Positions 1 to 7,427 of a stretch of 64,000 bases of DNA are shown here, piece by piece. Positions within the stretch are counted from its first letter, which is position 1. Each line of letters begins with the position of its first letter. The translations under genes were made by a program, and so were the position numbers. The notes under the pieces are model-generated. The model made no database searches. It saw only the letters and a list, made by a program, of their open reading frames with translations, and was not told where the DNA came from. Source of the DNA: Defluviitaleaceae bacterium (lineage in GTDB: Bacteria > Bacillota > Clostridia > Lachnospirales > UBA5962); NCBI GenBank assembly GCA_009780765.1, contig WQZK01000001.1, positions 1 through 64,000 on the forward strand, read 5' to 3'.

Positions 1-55
1 TAACACTCTCTATATATGAAGGGGGAAGATCTTTTCTAAAAAGGATAAGTTACAT

Positions 56-1009
56 ATGATAAAAAGATTAAAAATACAGATAAAAATAATTATTACTTTC
101 ATTTTTGCACTTGTTTTATTAGCCTCTTTTTCATTATTTGGTTTTGGCGGAATTGTAGTAGCAGAAGCATCACAAGAAGAGCAGCTCTATAGTAGCGAGA
201 GAATATTTAAGGATGCTTTCTTTAGTGGTAACGAATTAGATAACTCCGATATTATATTTGGTGGTGGCGAATTAGATAATAATAACTCTTACGATACAAC
301 AAGTGAAAGAGGTGGAGATTCGATTGAATTTTGGACAGAGCGTGTAAATTTTAATCGCAGAACACAATCAGGATTTGCTATTGCGGATAGAACTCCTCAT
401 TGGTTATCCGACTATCATTGCGGAGTTACGGGCGGTGCTGTAGTATTTGGTTTTTATAACAGACGCATAAATAATCTCATACCAAACCAAACAGCTGGAA
501 TGTATATGTCAAGCAGATGGATGTGGAGTGGTAGGCAAGAAGGAGCCAGAGAACTTCAAAGTCGGTTGTTTATGCTGATGGGCGGTGGTCACGGTGTAAC
601 GATACATCAATATATATGGGGTATGATGATGCAGGCAGGACTTAAGGGAAGAAGCATTACTTTGCAAAGTGTGCGTGCTGGTCATAATCAACTAAACGAA
701 GCTGCTATGACAGCCGCCTTTAGAAGAGGAGAGTTGGTTTCTTTATTTATGGCAGGATATTCGATAGTTGGTTTTACCGGCATTGAAACTTTTGCAGATC
801 ACGATTTAATATTTCATAACATCAGCAATGGCAACCATATAATGATTGCTTATGGTTACCGCAGGATAAGATATTACAATGCGTCAAATCAGCTTATACG
901 AAACGATATTTATCTATATGTAAAAACAGGTTTTTCTATGGGGCACGCTTTAGTGCCTCTATACCGTATTGGCGAAGTTTCTGACGCATTTATTACTCAT
1001 ATTGTCTAA
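56..1009 (+). CDS. Secreted C39-like cysteine peptidase candidate
   Basis: 317 residues. The N-terminus is basic, followed by a hydrophobic segment at about residues 10-35 ending near AEA, which looks like a signal peptide, so the product is probably exported. The mature part has the outline of a papain-like/C39-like fold: DYHCGVTGGAVVFGFYN near residue 120 resembles the Cys-helix motif of that family, NGNHIMIAYGY near residue 260 would supply the His, and a beta-rich DIYLYVKTG segment follows. Family assignment is by pattern only and activity is unproven. An AAGGAT sequence sits about 10 bases before the ATG. The stop codon overlaps the left arm of a large inverted repeat. No partner gene suggests a substrate. 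Confidence 0.5.
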   Translation: MIKRLKIQIKIIITFIFALVLLASFSLFGFGGIVVAEASQEEQLYSSERIFKDAFFSGNELDNSDIIFGGGELDNNNSYDTTSERGGDSIEFWTERVNFNRRTQSGFAIADRTPHWLSDYHCGVTGGAVVFGFYNRRINNLIPNQTAGMYMSSRWMWSGRQEGARELQSRLFMLMGGGHGVTIHQYIWGMMMQAGLKGRSITLQSVRAGHNQLNEAAMTAAFRRGELVSLFMAGYSIVGFTGIETFADHDLIFHNISNGNHIMIAYGYRRIRYYNASNQLIRNDIYLYVKTGFSMGHALVPLYRIGEVSDAFITHIV

Positions 1010-1104
1010 GGTTCGGGCGGTTAATACCCGCTTTTACGATAACCTTATTGAAAAAACACAATAATTATATTATTGTATGGGCGGGTATTAACCGCCCGAA
1101 CCTT
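1008..1104. repeat. Inverted repeat with 24-bp perfect arms
   Basis: Arms at 1008-1031 and 1081-1104 are exact reverse complements and contain the core GGGCGGTTAATACCCGC. The AT-rich spacer contains a second small palindrome. The left arm begins inside the stop codon of the upstream gene. The second arm is followed by a run of A, not T, so this is a dispersed palindromic (REP/MITE-like) element rather than a standard terminator for the upstream gene. Confidence 0.8.
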
Positions 1105-1113
1105 AAAAAAAAC

Positions 1114-1253
1114 TGTAGGGGACGCACTCCTGGGCGTCCCGAAGGTTAAAAACCAAACAAGTAAATTATAGCGGGACGCCCAGGAGTGCGTCCCGAAGGT
1201 TAAAAACCAAACAAGTAAATTATAGCGGGACGCCCAGGAGTGCGTCCCCTACA
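1114..1253. repeat. Palindromic repeat cluster with a 54-bp tandem duplication
   Basis: The 27-bp sequence at 1114-1140 (core GGGACGCACTCCTGGGCGTCCC) is the exact reverse complement of 1227-1253. Between them is a 54-bp unit repeated twice in tandem (1141-1194 and 1195-1248), each copy ending in the same GGGACGCCCAGGAGTGCGTCCC arm. The outer ends read TGTAGGGGA and TCCCCTACA. Together with 1008-1104 and 1287-1313 this fills the 316-base gap between the first two genes; I see no gene in it. Confidence 0.8.
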
Positions 1254-1286
1254 ATTAGGATGCAACTCCTAAAAATCAAATAAAAA

Positions 1287-1313
1287 GTATGGGAGTTCAT
1301 TGAGCTCCCGTAC
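1287..1313. repeat. Small imperfect palindrome
   Basis: GTATGGGAG (1287-1295) faces CTCCCGTAC (1305-1313), separated by 9 bases, with one T-G wobble. It lies 13 bases before the next start codon, so the hairpin could affect translation of that gene or simply be another dispersed palindrome. Confidence 0.5.
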
Positions 1314-1325
1314 CTATAAAAAATT

Positions 1326-2036
1326 ATGGAATATTTAGAAAAATTTGTAGAAAAAGCTTTTAATGAAAAGCCATTCAAAGAATGGGCGGAAAAGAATGAG
1401 ATAGAACTTATTCCTAAAGTGCCACAGCCTCAACACAGAAAAACAAAAAGATTTGTACTGCGTTATGTTTCGGTTGCTGCATCGCTAATACTTTTATCTG
1501 CTATTGCAGTATTGAGTATTATATTGCCTCTAACTCCTGATGTAACCTATCCTTCAACAATACCGGATTTGCCACGAATTTATACAGAAGAAGATGCTAT
1601 TTCGCAAAATATTACGCTAGATTACTTATACCAAATAGAACATTTGATATTGTTTAATAGGGAGCAAATACAAAACGAGAACAATGGTTTAGAAGTTACT
1701 AGATATGTTGTAAAGTACGAAGAAGATTTTCTCTTAGGCTATACATTAGCTCCTATATCATTTGTTACATTAGACGGACAAAATACATTTTTAATCAACT
1801 TTAGAATAAGGGTACATCGTTATTTTATGTTTAGAGAATATGAGCGTTTTAATAATTTTACGCAAAATATTACAAATAACAATATAAATTTATATTTTCA
1901 TATTTTAGAAAATAATCAAGCATTAGCTAGATTTGAATATAATGATATAGAATATTTTTTAACCATTACTTGCTTTTATGAGCAAGATATAACAGATGAC
2001 TCTTTAACTATGATATTTAGAGATTTGACTTCTTAA
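1326..2036 (+). CDS. Single-pass membrane protein of unknown function
   Basis: 236 residues. A charged N-terminal segment of about 45 residues is followed by one transmembrane helix at roughly 48-70 (VSVAASLILLSAIAVLSIILPL), then a mostly beta, Asn/Phe-rich extracytoplasmic part. The layout (short cytoplasmic tail, one helix, outer domain) resembles anti-sigma-factor-like proteins of Clostridia, but I recognise no zinc-binding anti-sigma motif and no sigma factor is adjacent. The ribosome binding site is weak (only AT-rich sequence before ATG). A terminator follows at once, so it is probably monocistronic. Confidence 0.6.
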   Translation: MEYLEKFVEKAFNEKPFKEWAEKNEIELIPKVPQPQHRKTKRFVLRYVSVAASLILLSAIAVLSIILPLTPDVTYPSTIPDLPRIYTEEDAISQNITLDYLYQIEHLILFNREQIQNENNGLEVTRYVVKYEEDFLLGYTLAPISFVTLDGQNTFLINFRIRVHRYFMFREYERFNNFTQNITNNNINLYFHILENNQALARFEYNDIEYFLTITCFYEQDITDDSLTMIFRDLTS

Positions 2037-2052
2037 ATATTGGTAGTGCATT

Positions 2053-2100
2053 TACTAAAAATCCCATCTTGATTTTTATATTAAGGTGGGATTTTTAGTA
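2053..2100. terminator. Bidirectional rho-independent terminator
   Basis: TACTAAAAATCCCATCTT (2053-2070) pairs with AAGGTGGGATTTTTAGTA (2083-2100) around a 12-base loop. It follows the stop codon of the membrane protein by 16 bases and has A/T tracts on both sides of the stem. Confidence 0.85.
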
Positions 2101-2239
2101 TGTCTATAATTATTTAATTTAATCTGCTATGGTTATAAAAGAAGTTGTTTTTTTGTGTGTTTTAATGTATGCTAATTGTGTCCCGATATATCATGCGGGT
2201 TTATTCGCTGTCGTTATGCGGCAACAAAGGAGAAAATAA

Positions 2240-2953
2240 ATGAAAATAAAAAAAGAAGTTATTATAGCGTGTGATTTTCCGTCTAAGAAGGAGCTTTATG
2301 CTTTTTTAGAGCCGTTTGAAAAAGAGGGGCTTAAACCCTTCTTGAAAATCGGCATGGAGTTATTTTATAGAGAAGGTCCAAGCATAATAGAAGAATTAAA
2401 AGTAAAAGGAGCAAAGATTTTTTTAGATCTTAAACTTCATGATATTCCAAATACTGTGGGCAACGCCATGAAAAACATAGGTAGACTTGGAGTGGATATT
2501 ACAAACCTACACGCCGCTGGAGGAATTAGTATGATGAAAGCGGCGAGAATTGGTTTGGACGAGGGTGCGATGGCAGTTGGTGCTAAAAGCCCAATCCTTT
2601 TAGCTATAACTCAGCTAACCTCTATAGATGAAGAAGCCTTAAAAACAGAACTTTTGATTAGTTCTCCACTTAAAAATACGGTAATTCATTACGCAAAAAA
2701 TGCAAAAGAGGCAGGTTGCGACGGAGTAGTTTGCTCTGCGCTTGAAGTTAGTGAAATGAATAAGCTGGGTTTAGTCGGGCTAACTCCCGGTATTAGACTA
2801 GAAGGCGATGATACTAACGACCAAAAACGCCTTGCTACACCGACTTTCGCTAAAGAGGCTGGTAGCACTTATATAGTTGTAGGAAGAAGTATAACTCATG
2901 CAAAAGATAGCGTTGTTGCGTATAAAAAATGCGTTTTCGATTTTGAAACTTAA
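2240..2953 (+). CDS. pyrF: Orotidine 5'-phosphate decarboxylase
   Basis: 237 residues, normal for the family. Decarboxylates OMP to UMP, the last step of de novo pyrimidine synthesis, in the cytoplasm. Visible motifs: the N-terminal IIACDFPSK strand with substrate-binding Asp, KIGMEL with its Lys, the catalytic D-x-K-x-x-D at residues 63-68 (FLDLKLHD), PGIR and VGRSIT near the C-terminus for phosphate binding. A good Shine-Dalgarno AAAGGAGAAAAT precedes the ATG. It stands alone: no other pyr gene is in the window. Upstream 2101-2239 contains a small GC hairpin (CCCG...CGGG near 2192-2210) but no pyrimidine attenuator that I can recognise. Confidence 0.95.
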   Translation: MKIKKEVIIACDFPSKKELYAFLEPFEKEGLKPFLKIGMELFYREGPSIIEELKVKGAKIFLDLKLHDIPNTVGNAMKNIGRLGVDITNLHAAGGISMMKAARIGLDEGAMAVGAKSPILLAITQLTSIDEEALKTELLISSPLKNTVIHYAKNAKEAGCDGVVCSALEVSEMNKLGLVGLTPGIRLEGDDTNDQKRLATPTFAKEAGSTYIVVGRSITHAKDSVVAYKKCVFDFET

Positions 2954-3004
2954 TATGAGGCATATTTGATTGATATTCATTCAATTTTATAGTAATATTA
3001 TCTT

Positions 3005-3064
3005 ATGAATGGCAAGCAAAATTCGTTAATACATTGGTTTCCGGGGCTATTATCAACAAGATAG
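3005..3064 (+). pseudogene. Remnant copy of the 5' end of rbgA
   Basis: An ATG-started 19-codon reading frame whose first 14 residues read MNGKQNSLIHWFPG, identical to the start of intact rbgA at 5624. At DNA level GGCAAGCAAAAT and the 21 bases ending TTTCCGGGG are identical, and about 20 bases upstream, including the likely -10 region, are also similar. After the GGGG the two sequences diverge and this copy stops. It is a dead relic that marks the old position, or a second copy, of the rbgA start. Confidence 0.8.
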
Positions 3065-3079
3065 GGCTGAAAATTGACG

Positions 3080-3118
3080 GGAAGGGCAGGTTTTTATCGA
3101 AAACAAGCCCTTTTTTAT
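3080..3118 (+). terminator. Rho-independent terminator
   Basis: AAGGGC (3082-3087) pairs with GCCCTT (3107-3112), with an additional TTTTT/AAAA extension inside, followed by TTTTTTAT. Orientation is plus strand, so it would end transcripts from pyrF and the rbgA relic before the convergent radical-SAM operon. Confidence 0.65.
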
Positions 3119-3222
3119 GTTGAATTAAAAATAATCGTGTCAAAAGTTAGTGGCAAATTTAACTTAAACTATTGGGTTCAATCTAAATTTTAGTCAAATG
3201 CACTTTGAAATTATTCCATATT

Positions 3223-4476
3223 CTAAAGTTCTAAGCTTGTTGGAAAGGGTTCGTTGCGCATAATGTGCCACATTTTATCTATATAGGCATGCGTATAGTA
3301 ACCCTCAAAGTAATGGTAGTAATAAATGCCTTTTTTAGTTAGATAATAGATGCTCTTCTTTTTTTTGAGAAATCCTAGTATGCGTCCTATGTTAAACTCC
3401 AAGCCGAACATGCTTTTTAAGCTAACACCAAAAGTTTTTAAAAAATCTTTTGGATCGAGCTGGGTTGTGTAGAGTCTCCAAAACAACCAATAAACCATAC
3501 GCTGGCGCAGACTAAAATCTATAGTAAGAGCTGTTGGCAGATTGCTGCAGCTAATTCTATCAATATAGGCTTCTACATTAAATGTATTAATTTTAAATTG
3601 ATTTTTTGTTAGCGTAGTAGCCGAGCATCCAAAGCCTAAAAAGTTGTCACGGGTCATAGAGGAATATTTTTTAGTACCCAGCTTAGCAAATGTCCAAATC
3701 GAATCACGCACATAACCATGCAAGTTACAATACGAATAAATTTTATATAGTAATTTTTTCATATCTTTGCTACTCATTTTTTTTACATTACTTTTCATCA
3801 AAGCAAAATCAATAAACGGATAAAGTGCCACATGATTAGCTCCGCCGTTAAAAGCTGTTTCTATATCTGCTTTAATAGTTGAAAAATTTTGTCCATCTAG
3901 CGCAAAAATAAAGTCCATCGCTACTGTTTCAAACTCGGTAGATTTTAAGTTGTTAAACAACTCAGACTTATTTATTGTCTCACGCCCTAAATTCTTTAAG
4001 CAACTCTCGCTAAATGACTGCACTCCTATGCTGATGCGTGTTATTCCTGCTGAGTTTAAAATAGCTAGCGTTTTAGGAGTAACATCATCTGGATGCAGTT
4101 CTACCCCTATGCCGTCTTCAATTATAAAATATTCTTTAAGCTTAAGTATAATGCATGACAATCTGTCGGCTACTATAGCAGGAGAGCCACCTCCAAAATA
4201 TAAGCTAGTTACTCTTTTTTTATCAGTTTGTTTTTTGCATACTAATTCAATTTCTTTTAAAAGAGCGTCTATGTATTTATCCGCCAGTGCTTTTTGATAT
4301 ACTTGTTTGCAATATGGGCAAAAATCGCAAATTACAGCGCAAAAAGGTATATGAACATAAAGACCAAGATGCTCTATACCCATATAATCAAGCTGGTTAT
4401 CATAGCGGCTAGTAAAGGTAAAAGGGTTTTTAGAACGCAACAATCTACGTTTTATAATGGCGGTTAATAGTTTCAT
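3223..4476 (-). CDS. HemN/HemW-like radical SAM protein
   Basis: 417 residues. The core resembles the coproporphyrinogen-III-oxidase-like (HemN/HemW) branch of radical SAM enzymes: YVHIPFC with the 4Fe-4S triad C46-x3-C50-x2-C53 and an extra Cys at 56, SLYFGGGSP for SAM binding, then RISIGVQSF and a C-terminal winged region. HemW proteins bind haem and HemN oxidises coproporphyrinogen, but no haem genes are nearby and this copy has an extra 35-residue N-terminal leader and a poorly conserved tail, so neither role can be assumed. It follows the second radical SAM gene by 20 bases on the same strand, so the two are co-transcribed and probably act together on one substrate. Confidence 0.75.
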   Translation of the reverse strand: MKLLTAIIKRRLLRSKNPFTFTSRYDNQLDYMGIEHLGLYVHIPFCAVICDFCPYCKQVYQKALADKYIDALLKEIELVCKKQTDKKRVTSLYFGGGSPAIVADRLSCIILKLKEYFIIEDGIGVELHPDDVTPKTLAILNSAGITRISIGVQSFSESCLKNLGRETINKSELFNNLKSTEFETVAMDFIFALDGQNFSTIKADIETAFNGGANHVALYPFIDFALMKSNVKKMSSKDMKKLLYKIYSYCNLHGYVRDSIWTFAKLGTKKYSSMTRDNFLGFGCSATTLTKNQFKINTFNVEAYIDRISCSNLPTALTIDFSLRQRMVYWLFWRLYTTQLDPKDFLKTFGVSLKSMFGLEFNIGRILGFLKKKKSIYYLTKKGIYYYHYFEGYYTHAYIDKMWHIMRNEPFPTSLEL

Positions 4477-4496
4477 TATTTTAAGGATTTTAACTC

Positions 4497-5399
4497 CTAA
4501 ACATACTTTAAATATGTACCTAACATATCAAAAATAACACGAATATTGCCGCTAAAGATTAGCGAATATTCAGCAGCGAAAAAATAGCCGCATTTTTGAC
4601 ATAAATCTTTAATATGTATGCAGCGTCCGCAAGTTGAGAGCTTTCCGTTTTCTATAACAACGCATTGATGACAAGGGGTTTTAAAAGTATTGTTCGTGAT
4701 GTGCTTAAATGCACTTTTTAAATTAAAAATAGGATATTTTTTCTTTATAAGTTGTTTTAGAATTTCACACGCTACCTTTTTTTGCTCTACGCTAAGTTCA
4801 AGATGCTTGGTATTAGAGTACGGCACATGGAAATTAAATGACGCAGCATTAATGTTAGGCTCTTGCTTTGCTAAAGTGCAAATCTCTTTTATGTCGTATA
4901 GATTGATATTGTTGATTGCAGCATAAAGGCAAATATTGTTAGATGTTGCTCCTCTAATGTTTTCTAAAATTAAATCATAGGTATCGCCTCTTATATTGTT
5001 ATGATTTTCTTTGCCGCCATCTATGCTAAGCAGAATTAAATTTGCCTCGGGAATATCAATCGGAAAGGTACCATTTGTTACTATATTAACAATATAAAAA
5101 CCTATACTTTTAGCTTCAATAACTAAATCTCTAATTCGCTTATCGCCATCCTGCCACATAAAAGGTTCGCCACCAGAAAAAAACAAAATGCGTACACCCA
5201 TATTGTAAAGCTGGTTCATTTCGTCTTTTATTTGACTGTAGGGATACATCGCTTTTTGAACATTAGATACCGCACAATGTTTGCAAGTTAGATTACAAAT
5301 ATCAGTAATAATAATGGTACCTAAAATAGGTTTTTTGCGACGAAATAAAACTATACTAATCCCCAAAGCAGAAAATTTTAATAAGTGCGAAAACTTCAT
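4497..5399 (-). CDS. Radical SAM protein with C-terminal cysteine cluster
   Basis: 300 residues. TDICNLTCKHC gives the radical SAM triad C35-x3-C39-x2-C42, and FFSGGEPF is the GGE motif of the family. The last 70 residues hold about seven cysteines (TPCHQC, TCGRC, LCQKC), which looks like a SPASM-type auxiliary iron-sulphur site. Residues 1-25 are hydrophobic with a basic end, possibly membrane-associated. It is the first gene of a two-gene minus-strand operon. The predicted -10 box ends only 8 bases before the ATG and there is no Shine-Dalgarno sequence, so the mRNA may be leaderless. Substrate unknown; peptide maturation or tetrapyrrole chemistry are possible but unsupported. Confidence 0.75.
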   Translation of the reverse strand: MKFSHLLKFSALGISIVLFRRKKPILGTIIITDICNLTCKHCAVSNVQKAMYPYSQIKDEMNQLYNMGVRILFFSGGEPFMWQDGDKRIRDLVIEAKSIGFYIVNIVTNGTFPIDIPEANLILLSIDGGKENHNNIRGDTYDLILENIRGATSNNICLYAAINNINLYDIKEICTLAKQEPNINAASFNFHVPYSNTKHLELSVEQKKVACEILKQLIKKKYPIFNLKSAFKHITNNTFKTPCHQCVVIENGKLSTCGRCIHIKDLCQKCGYFFAAEYSLIFSGNIRVIFDMLGTYLKYV

Positions 5400-5407
5400 A
5401 CAATTAT

Positions 5408-5437
5408 AATATACAATAAAATGGTTGAGTTTGTCAA
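5408..5437 (-). promoter_or_regulatory. Promoter of the radical SAM operon
   Basis: Reading the minus strand, TTGACA (5437-5432), an 18-base spacer, then TATATT (5413-5408). The start codon lies at 5399, so transcription would begin at or within a few bases of the ATG. Confidence 0.55.
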
Positions 5438-5481
5438 TAAAATAATATTATCTTATCAATATATGAACACTAAAAAAAGTC

Positions 5482-5510
5482 TCAAAAGTTAGTGACAAAG
5501 TTAGTGGCAC
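5482..5510. repeat. Short direct repeats flanking the radical SAM pair
   Basis: TCAAAAGTTAGTGACAAAG followed by the overlapping AAAGTTAGTGGCAC. The same word, TCAAAAGTTAGTGGCAAA, occurs at 3140-3157 on the other side of the radical SAM genes. It supports insertion or duplication of the intervening segment. Confidence 0.5.
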
Positions 5511-5588
5511 TTTTTTCTCTCAAAATTCGACAAGCCACCGATTTTGCCTCAAAACTGAAAAAAACCCCCTATTATACGGGATTTTTGC

Positions 5589-5617
5589 TTGTTTTTTGGG
5601 CTTTTTTAAGGTACAAT
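5589..5617 (+). promoter_or_regulatory. rbgA promoter, apparently leaderless
   Basis: TTGTTT (5589-5594), 17 bases, TACAAT (5612-5617). The rbgA ATG follows after 6 bases, exactly where transcription is expected to start. The relic at 3005 keeps the similar arrangement TAATAT-6-ATG. Confidence 0.5.
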
Positions 5618-5623
5618 TATCCT

Positions 5624-6529
5624 ATGAACGGCAAGCAAAATAGCTTAATACATTGGTTTCCGGGGCATATGACTAAATCTCTAAGAGAGATGGAAGGGGT
5701 GCTTAGTGTTGTTGATGTGGTGCTTTATGTGCTAGATGCCAGAGCACCATTTTCGTGTCTTAATCCATCTTTTGATAACATTGTTGGTGGTAAGCCTGTG
5801 ATTTTTGTACTAAATAAATCCGATTTGATTACTCCTAATGCATTGAAACAAGTTCAAAACAAAATGCTTCAAGAGGGCAAAACGGTTGTGGCAATTAACT
5901 CAACAGCTAGCGGAGCCAGCAAAGCCATTATGCCATTAGTGGAAAAGTTAGCTAAGGATAAGTTGGAAAAATATAAAGCTAAGGGTGTTAAAGTGCCACT
6001 TAGAGGGATGGTTATCGGTGTTCCTAACAGCGGAAAATCTACACTTATTAACAATCTTTGTAACAAAGGTAAAGCCGTTACAGGCAATAAGCCCGGTGTT
6101 ACTAGGGGGCAACAATGGGTTAGGGCTACTGATTATTTTGAATTACTCGATACTCCGGGTACACTTTATCCAAAAATTACCGACCAAAAAATAGGCCTTA
6201 ATTTGGCATACATAGGTAGTATTAAAACCGAGGTTTTAGATACGCTTGAGATTGCCGGAAATTTAGCGGAAAGGCTTTTAGAGATTGCACCTAACGAATT
6301 AAAAGCTAGATACAATATTGTAATTGAAGAAATTGAAAACGAAAGTATTGCACTAGAACAAACTGGTGATTTCCCAAAAACTAAACAAGAGCTAATGTTA
6401 GAAAGGGTAGCATTAGCTAGAGGTCATATCCAAAAAGGCGGAATTACGGATATAGAAAAAGCATCAGTAGCTCTTCTTGATGATTTTAGAAAAGGTCGTC
6501 TTGGCAAAGTTATGTTGGAGCAATATTAA
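5624..6529 (+). CDS. rbgA: Ribosome biogenesis GTPase YlqF/RbgA
   Basis: 301 residues from the ATG at 5624. Circularly permuted GTPase needed for late assembly of the 50S subunit in Bacillus. The motif order is permuted as expected: NKSD (G4) near residue 60, GVPNSGKST (G1) near 130, DTPG (G3) near 175, then a helical C-terminal domain that binds 23S rRNA. The frame stays open upstream for another 44 codons, but the sequence HWFPGHM beginning 10 residues after this ATG is the normal family start, and the relic at 3005 begins at the same Met. There is no good Shine-Dalgarno sequence; the gene is probably read from a leaderless transcript. Confidence 0.92.
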   Translation: MNGKQNSLIHWFPGHMTKSLREMEGVLSVVDVVLYVLDARAPFSCLNPSFDNIVGGKPVIFVLNKSDLITPNALKQVQNKMLQEGKTVVAINSTASGASKAIMPLVEKLAKDKLEKYKAKGVKVPLRGMVIGVPNSGKSTLINNLCNKGKAVTGNKPGVTRGQQWVRATDYFELLDTPGTLYPKITDQKIGLNLAYIGSIKTEVLDTLEIAGNLAERLLEIAPNELKARYNIVIEEIENESIALEQTGDFPKTKQELMLERVALARGHIQKGGITDIEKASVALLDDFRKGRLGKVMLEQY

Positions 6530-6591
6530 AAATATGTTAGAATTATTTGTGGTGCAGTTATATTGTACTCAATAATAGGAGAAGGAAAACT

Positions 6592-6900
6592 ATGAGTAAA
6601 GAAAATAATGCAGTTTGGTTTATCTCGTATAAACTTGTAAAAGGAGCAAATGAAGCGGAGTTTTTAAAAGCAAGCGAGGTACTAGGTAGAGAATATATTT
6701 CTAAGCAAAAGGGTTATATTTCGTGGAAGCAGTTAAAAGACGGCGACACTTGGGCAGACATTGCTACTTGGGAGACAATGGAAGATGCTAAAGCATTTGA
6801 AACGAGTGGTGGTGGCGGTGAGCTTGCCAACAAGTTTTATTCTTTTATAGACTTCAATAGTCTTAAATCACGGTTTTATACAGTAGAATGGAGTTATTAA
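6592..6900 (+). CDS. Antibiotic-biosynthesis-monooxygenase-like small protein
   Basis: 102 residues. The pattern of a short dimeric alpha+beta barrel is visible: VWFISYKLVKGANEAEFLKAS, then KQKGYISWKQLKDGDTWADIATWETMEDAKAFE, the typical strand-helix-strand of the ABM/DUF1330-like superfamily. Such proteins include monooxygenases, haem-degrading enzymes and proteins of unknown role; no catalytic residue can be named here. The start was chosen at 6592 because a strong AGGAGAAGG lies 8 bases upstream; the frame is open 15 codons further upstream without a site. It lies 2 bases before the next gene, suggesting co-transcription. Confidence 0.6.
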   Translation: MSKENNAVWFISYKLVKGANEAEFLKASEVLGREYISKQKGYISWKQLKDGDTWADIATWETMEDAKAFETSGGGGELANKFYSFIDFNSLKSRFYTVEWSY

Positions 6901-6902
6901 AT

Positions 6903-7331
6903 ATGGACAACATAAGATATTTTTTTAATGATAGCACAACGATGGTTGATTGGTCTAGTGAAAAGGATATTATAAAAAGCTGTAAAGAATTCTTTTCCTT
7001 TGATGCTTTAGCCAGCGAGCTATATACTTTGCGCGTTGCTTTTAATAATGAAATTGGAAACGGTGGTTATATGGGAATATATACCATTCCCAATATACAA
7101 GAAGTGTCTGAAATTTTAGTTGGGTTTAGAATTAAACGAAAACTTTTTTCGAAAGAGGTCAAAGAAAAATTTTTTGATATTCACATATATCAATATAATC
7201 ACTCTATAGATAATTCTAATTTATTTGAATACAAAACTATAAATTTTGAAGAGGTAGAAAATATTTTTAGAGATTTTATAGAAAATAATAAACTGCCTAA
7301 TTTAGCTAATTGGAAGCGTACACAAATATAA
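6903..7331 (+). CDS. Hypothetical protein
   Basis: 142 residues, predicted soluble, acidic, mixed alpha/beta, with no recognised motif. The second ATG (6903) is preferred because GGAG at 6891-6894 lies at a normal distance; an in-frame ATG at 6888 would overlap the preceding gene. It directly follows the ABM-like gene and the pair is likely one operon. It is followed by an independent strong promoter, so it ends the unit. Confidence 0.6.
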   Translation: MDNIRYFFNDSTTMVDWSSEKDIIKSCKEFFSFDALASELYTLRVAFNNEIGNGGYMGIYTIPNIQEVSEILVGFRIKRKLFSKEVKEKFFDIHIYQYNHSIDNSNLFEYKTINFEEVENIFRDFIENNKLPNLANWKRTQI

Positions 7332-7372
7332 ATATTTATATTTAGGTAGTATTGCTGTGTTTCCAATTACAC

Positions 7373-7401
7373 TTGACAAAATAGAAAATTTATGTTATAA
7401 T
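7373..7401 (+). promoter_or_regulatory. Consensus sigma-A promoter
   Basis: TTGACA (7373-7378), 17-base spacer, TATAAT (7396-7401), a perfect match to the housekeeping consensus. It drives the RCC1-repeat gene, whose GAGGAAAT ribosome site and ATG follow about 26 bases downstream. Confidence 0.85.
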
Positions 7402-7427
7402 GATGAAGCTTTGAGGAAATAAATTTA

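Noticed and set aside
2101..2239. A pyrimidine-responsive attenuator before pyrF
   Set aside because: A small hairpin exists, but I cannot see a PyrR-binding motif or an antiterminator-terminator pair.
5492..5623. 44-codon N-terminal extension of rbgA
   Set aside because: The frame is open, but the sequence overlaps the promoter and the insertion repeats, is unlike the family, and the relic copy also starts at the internal Met.
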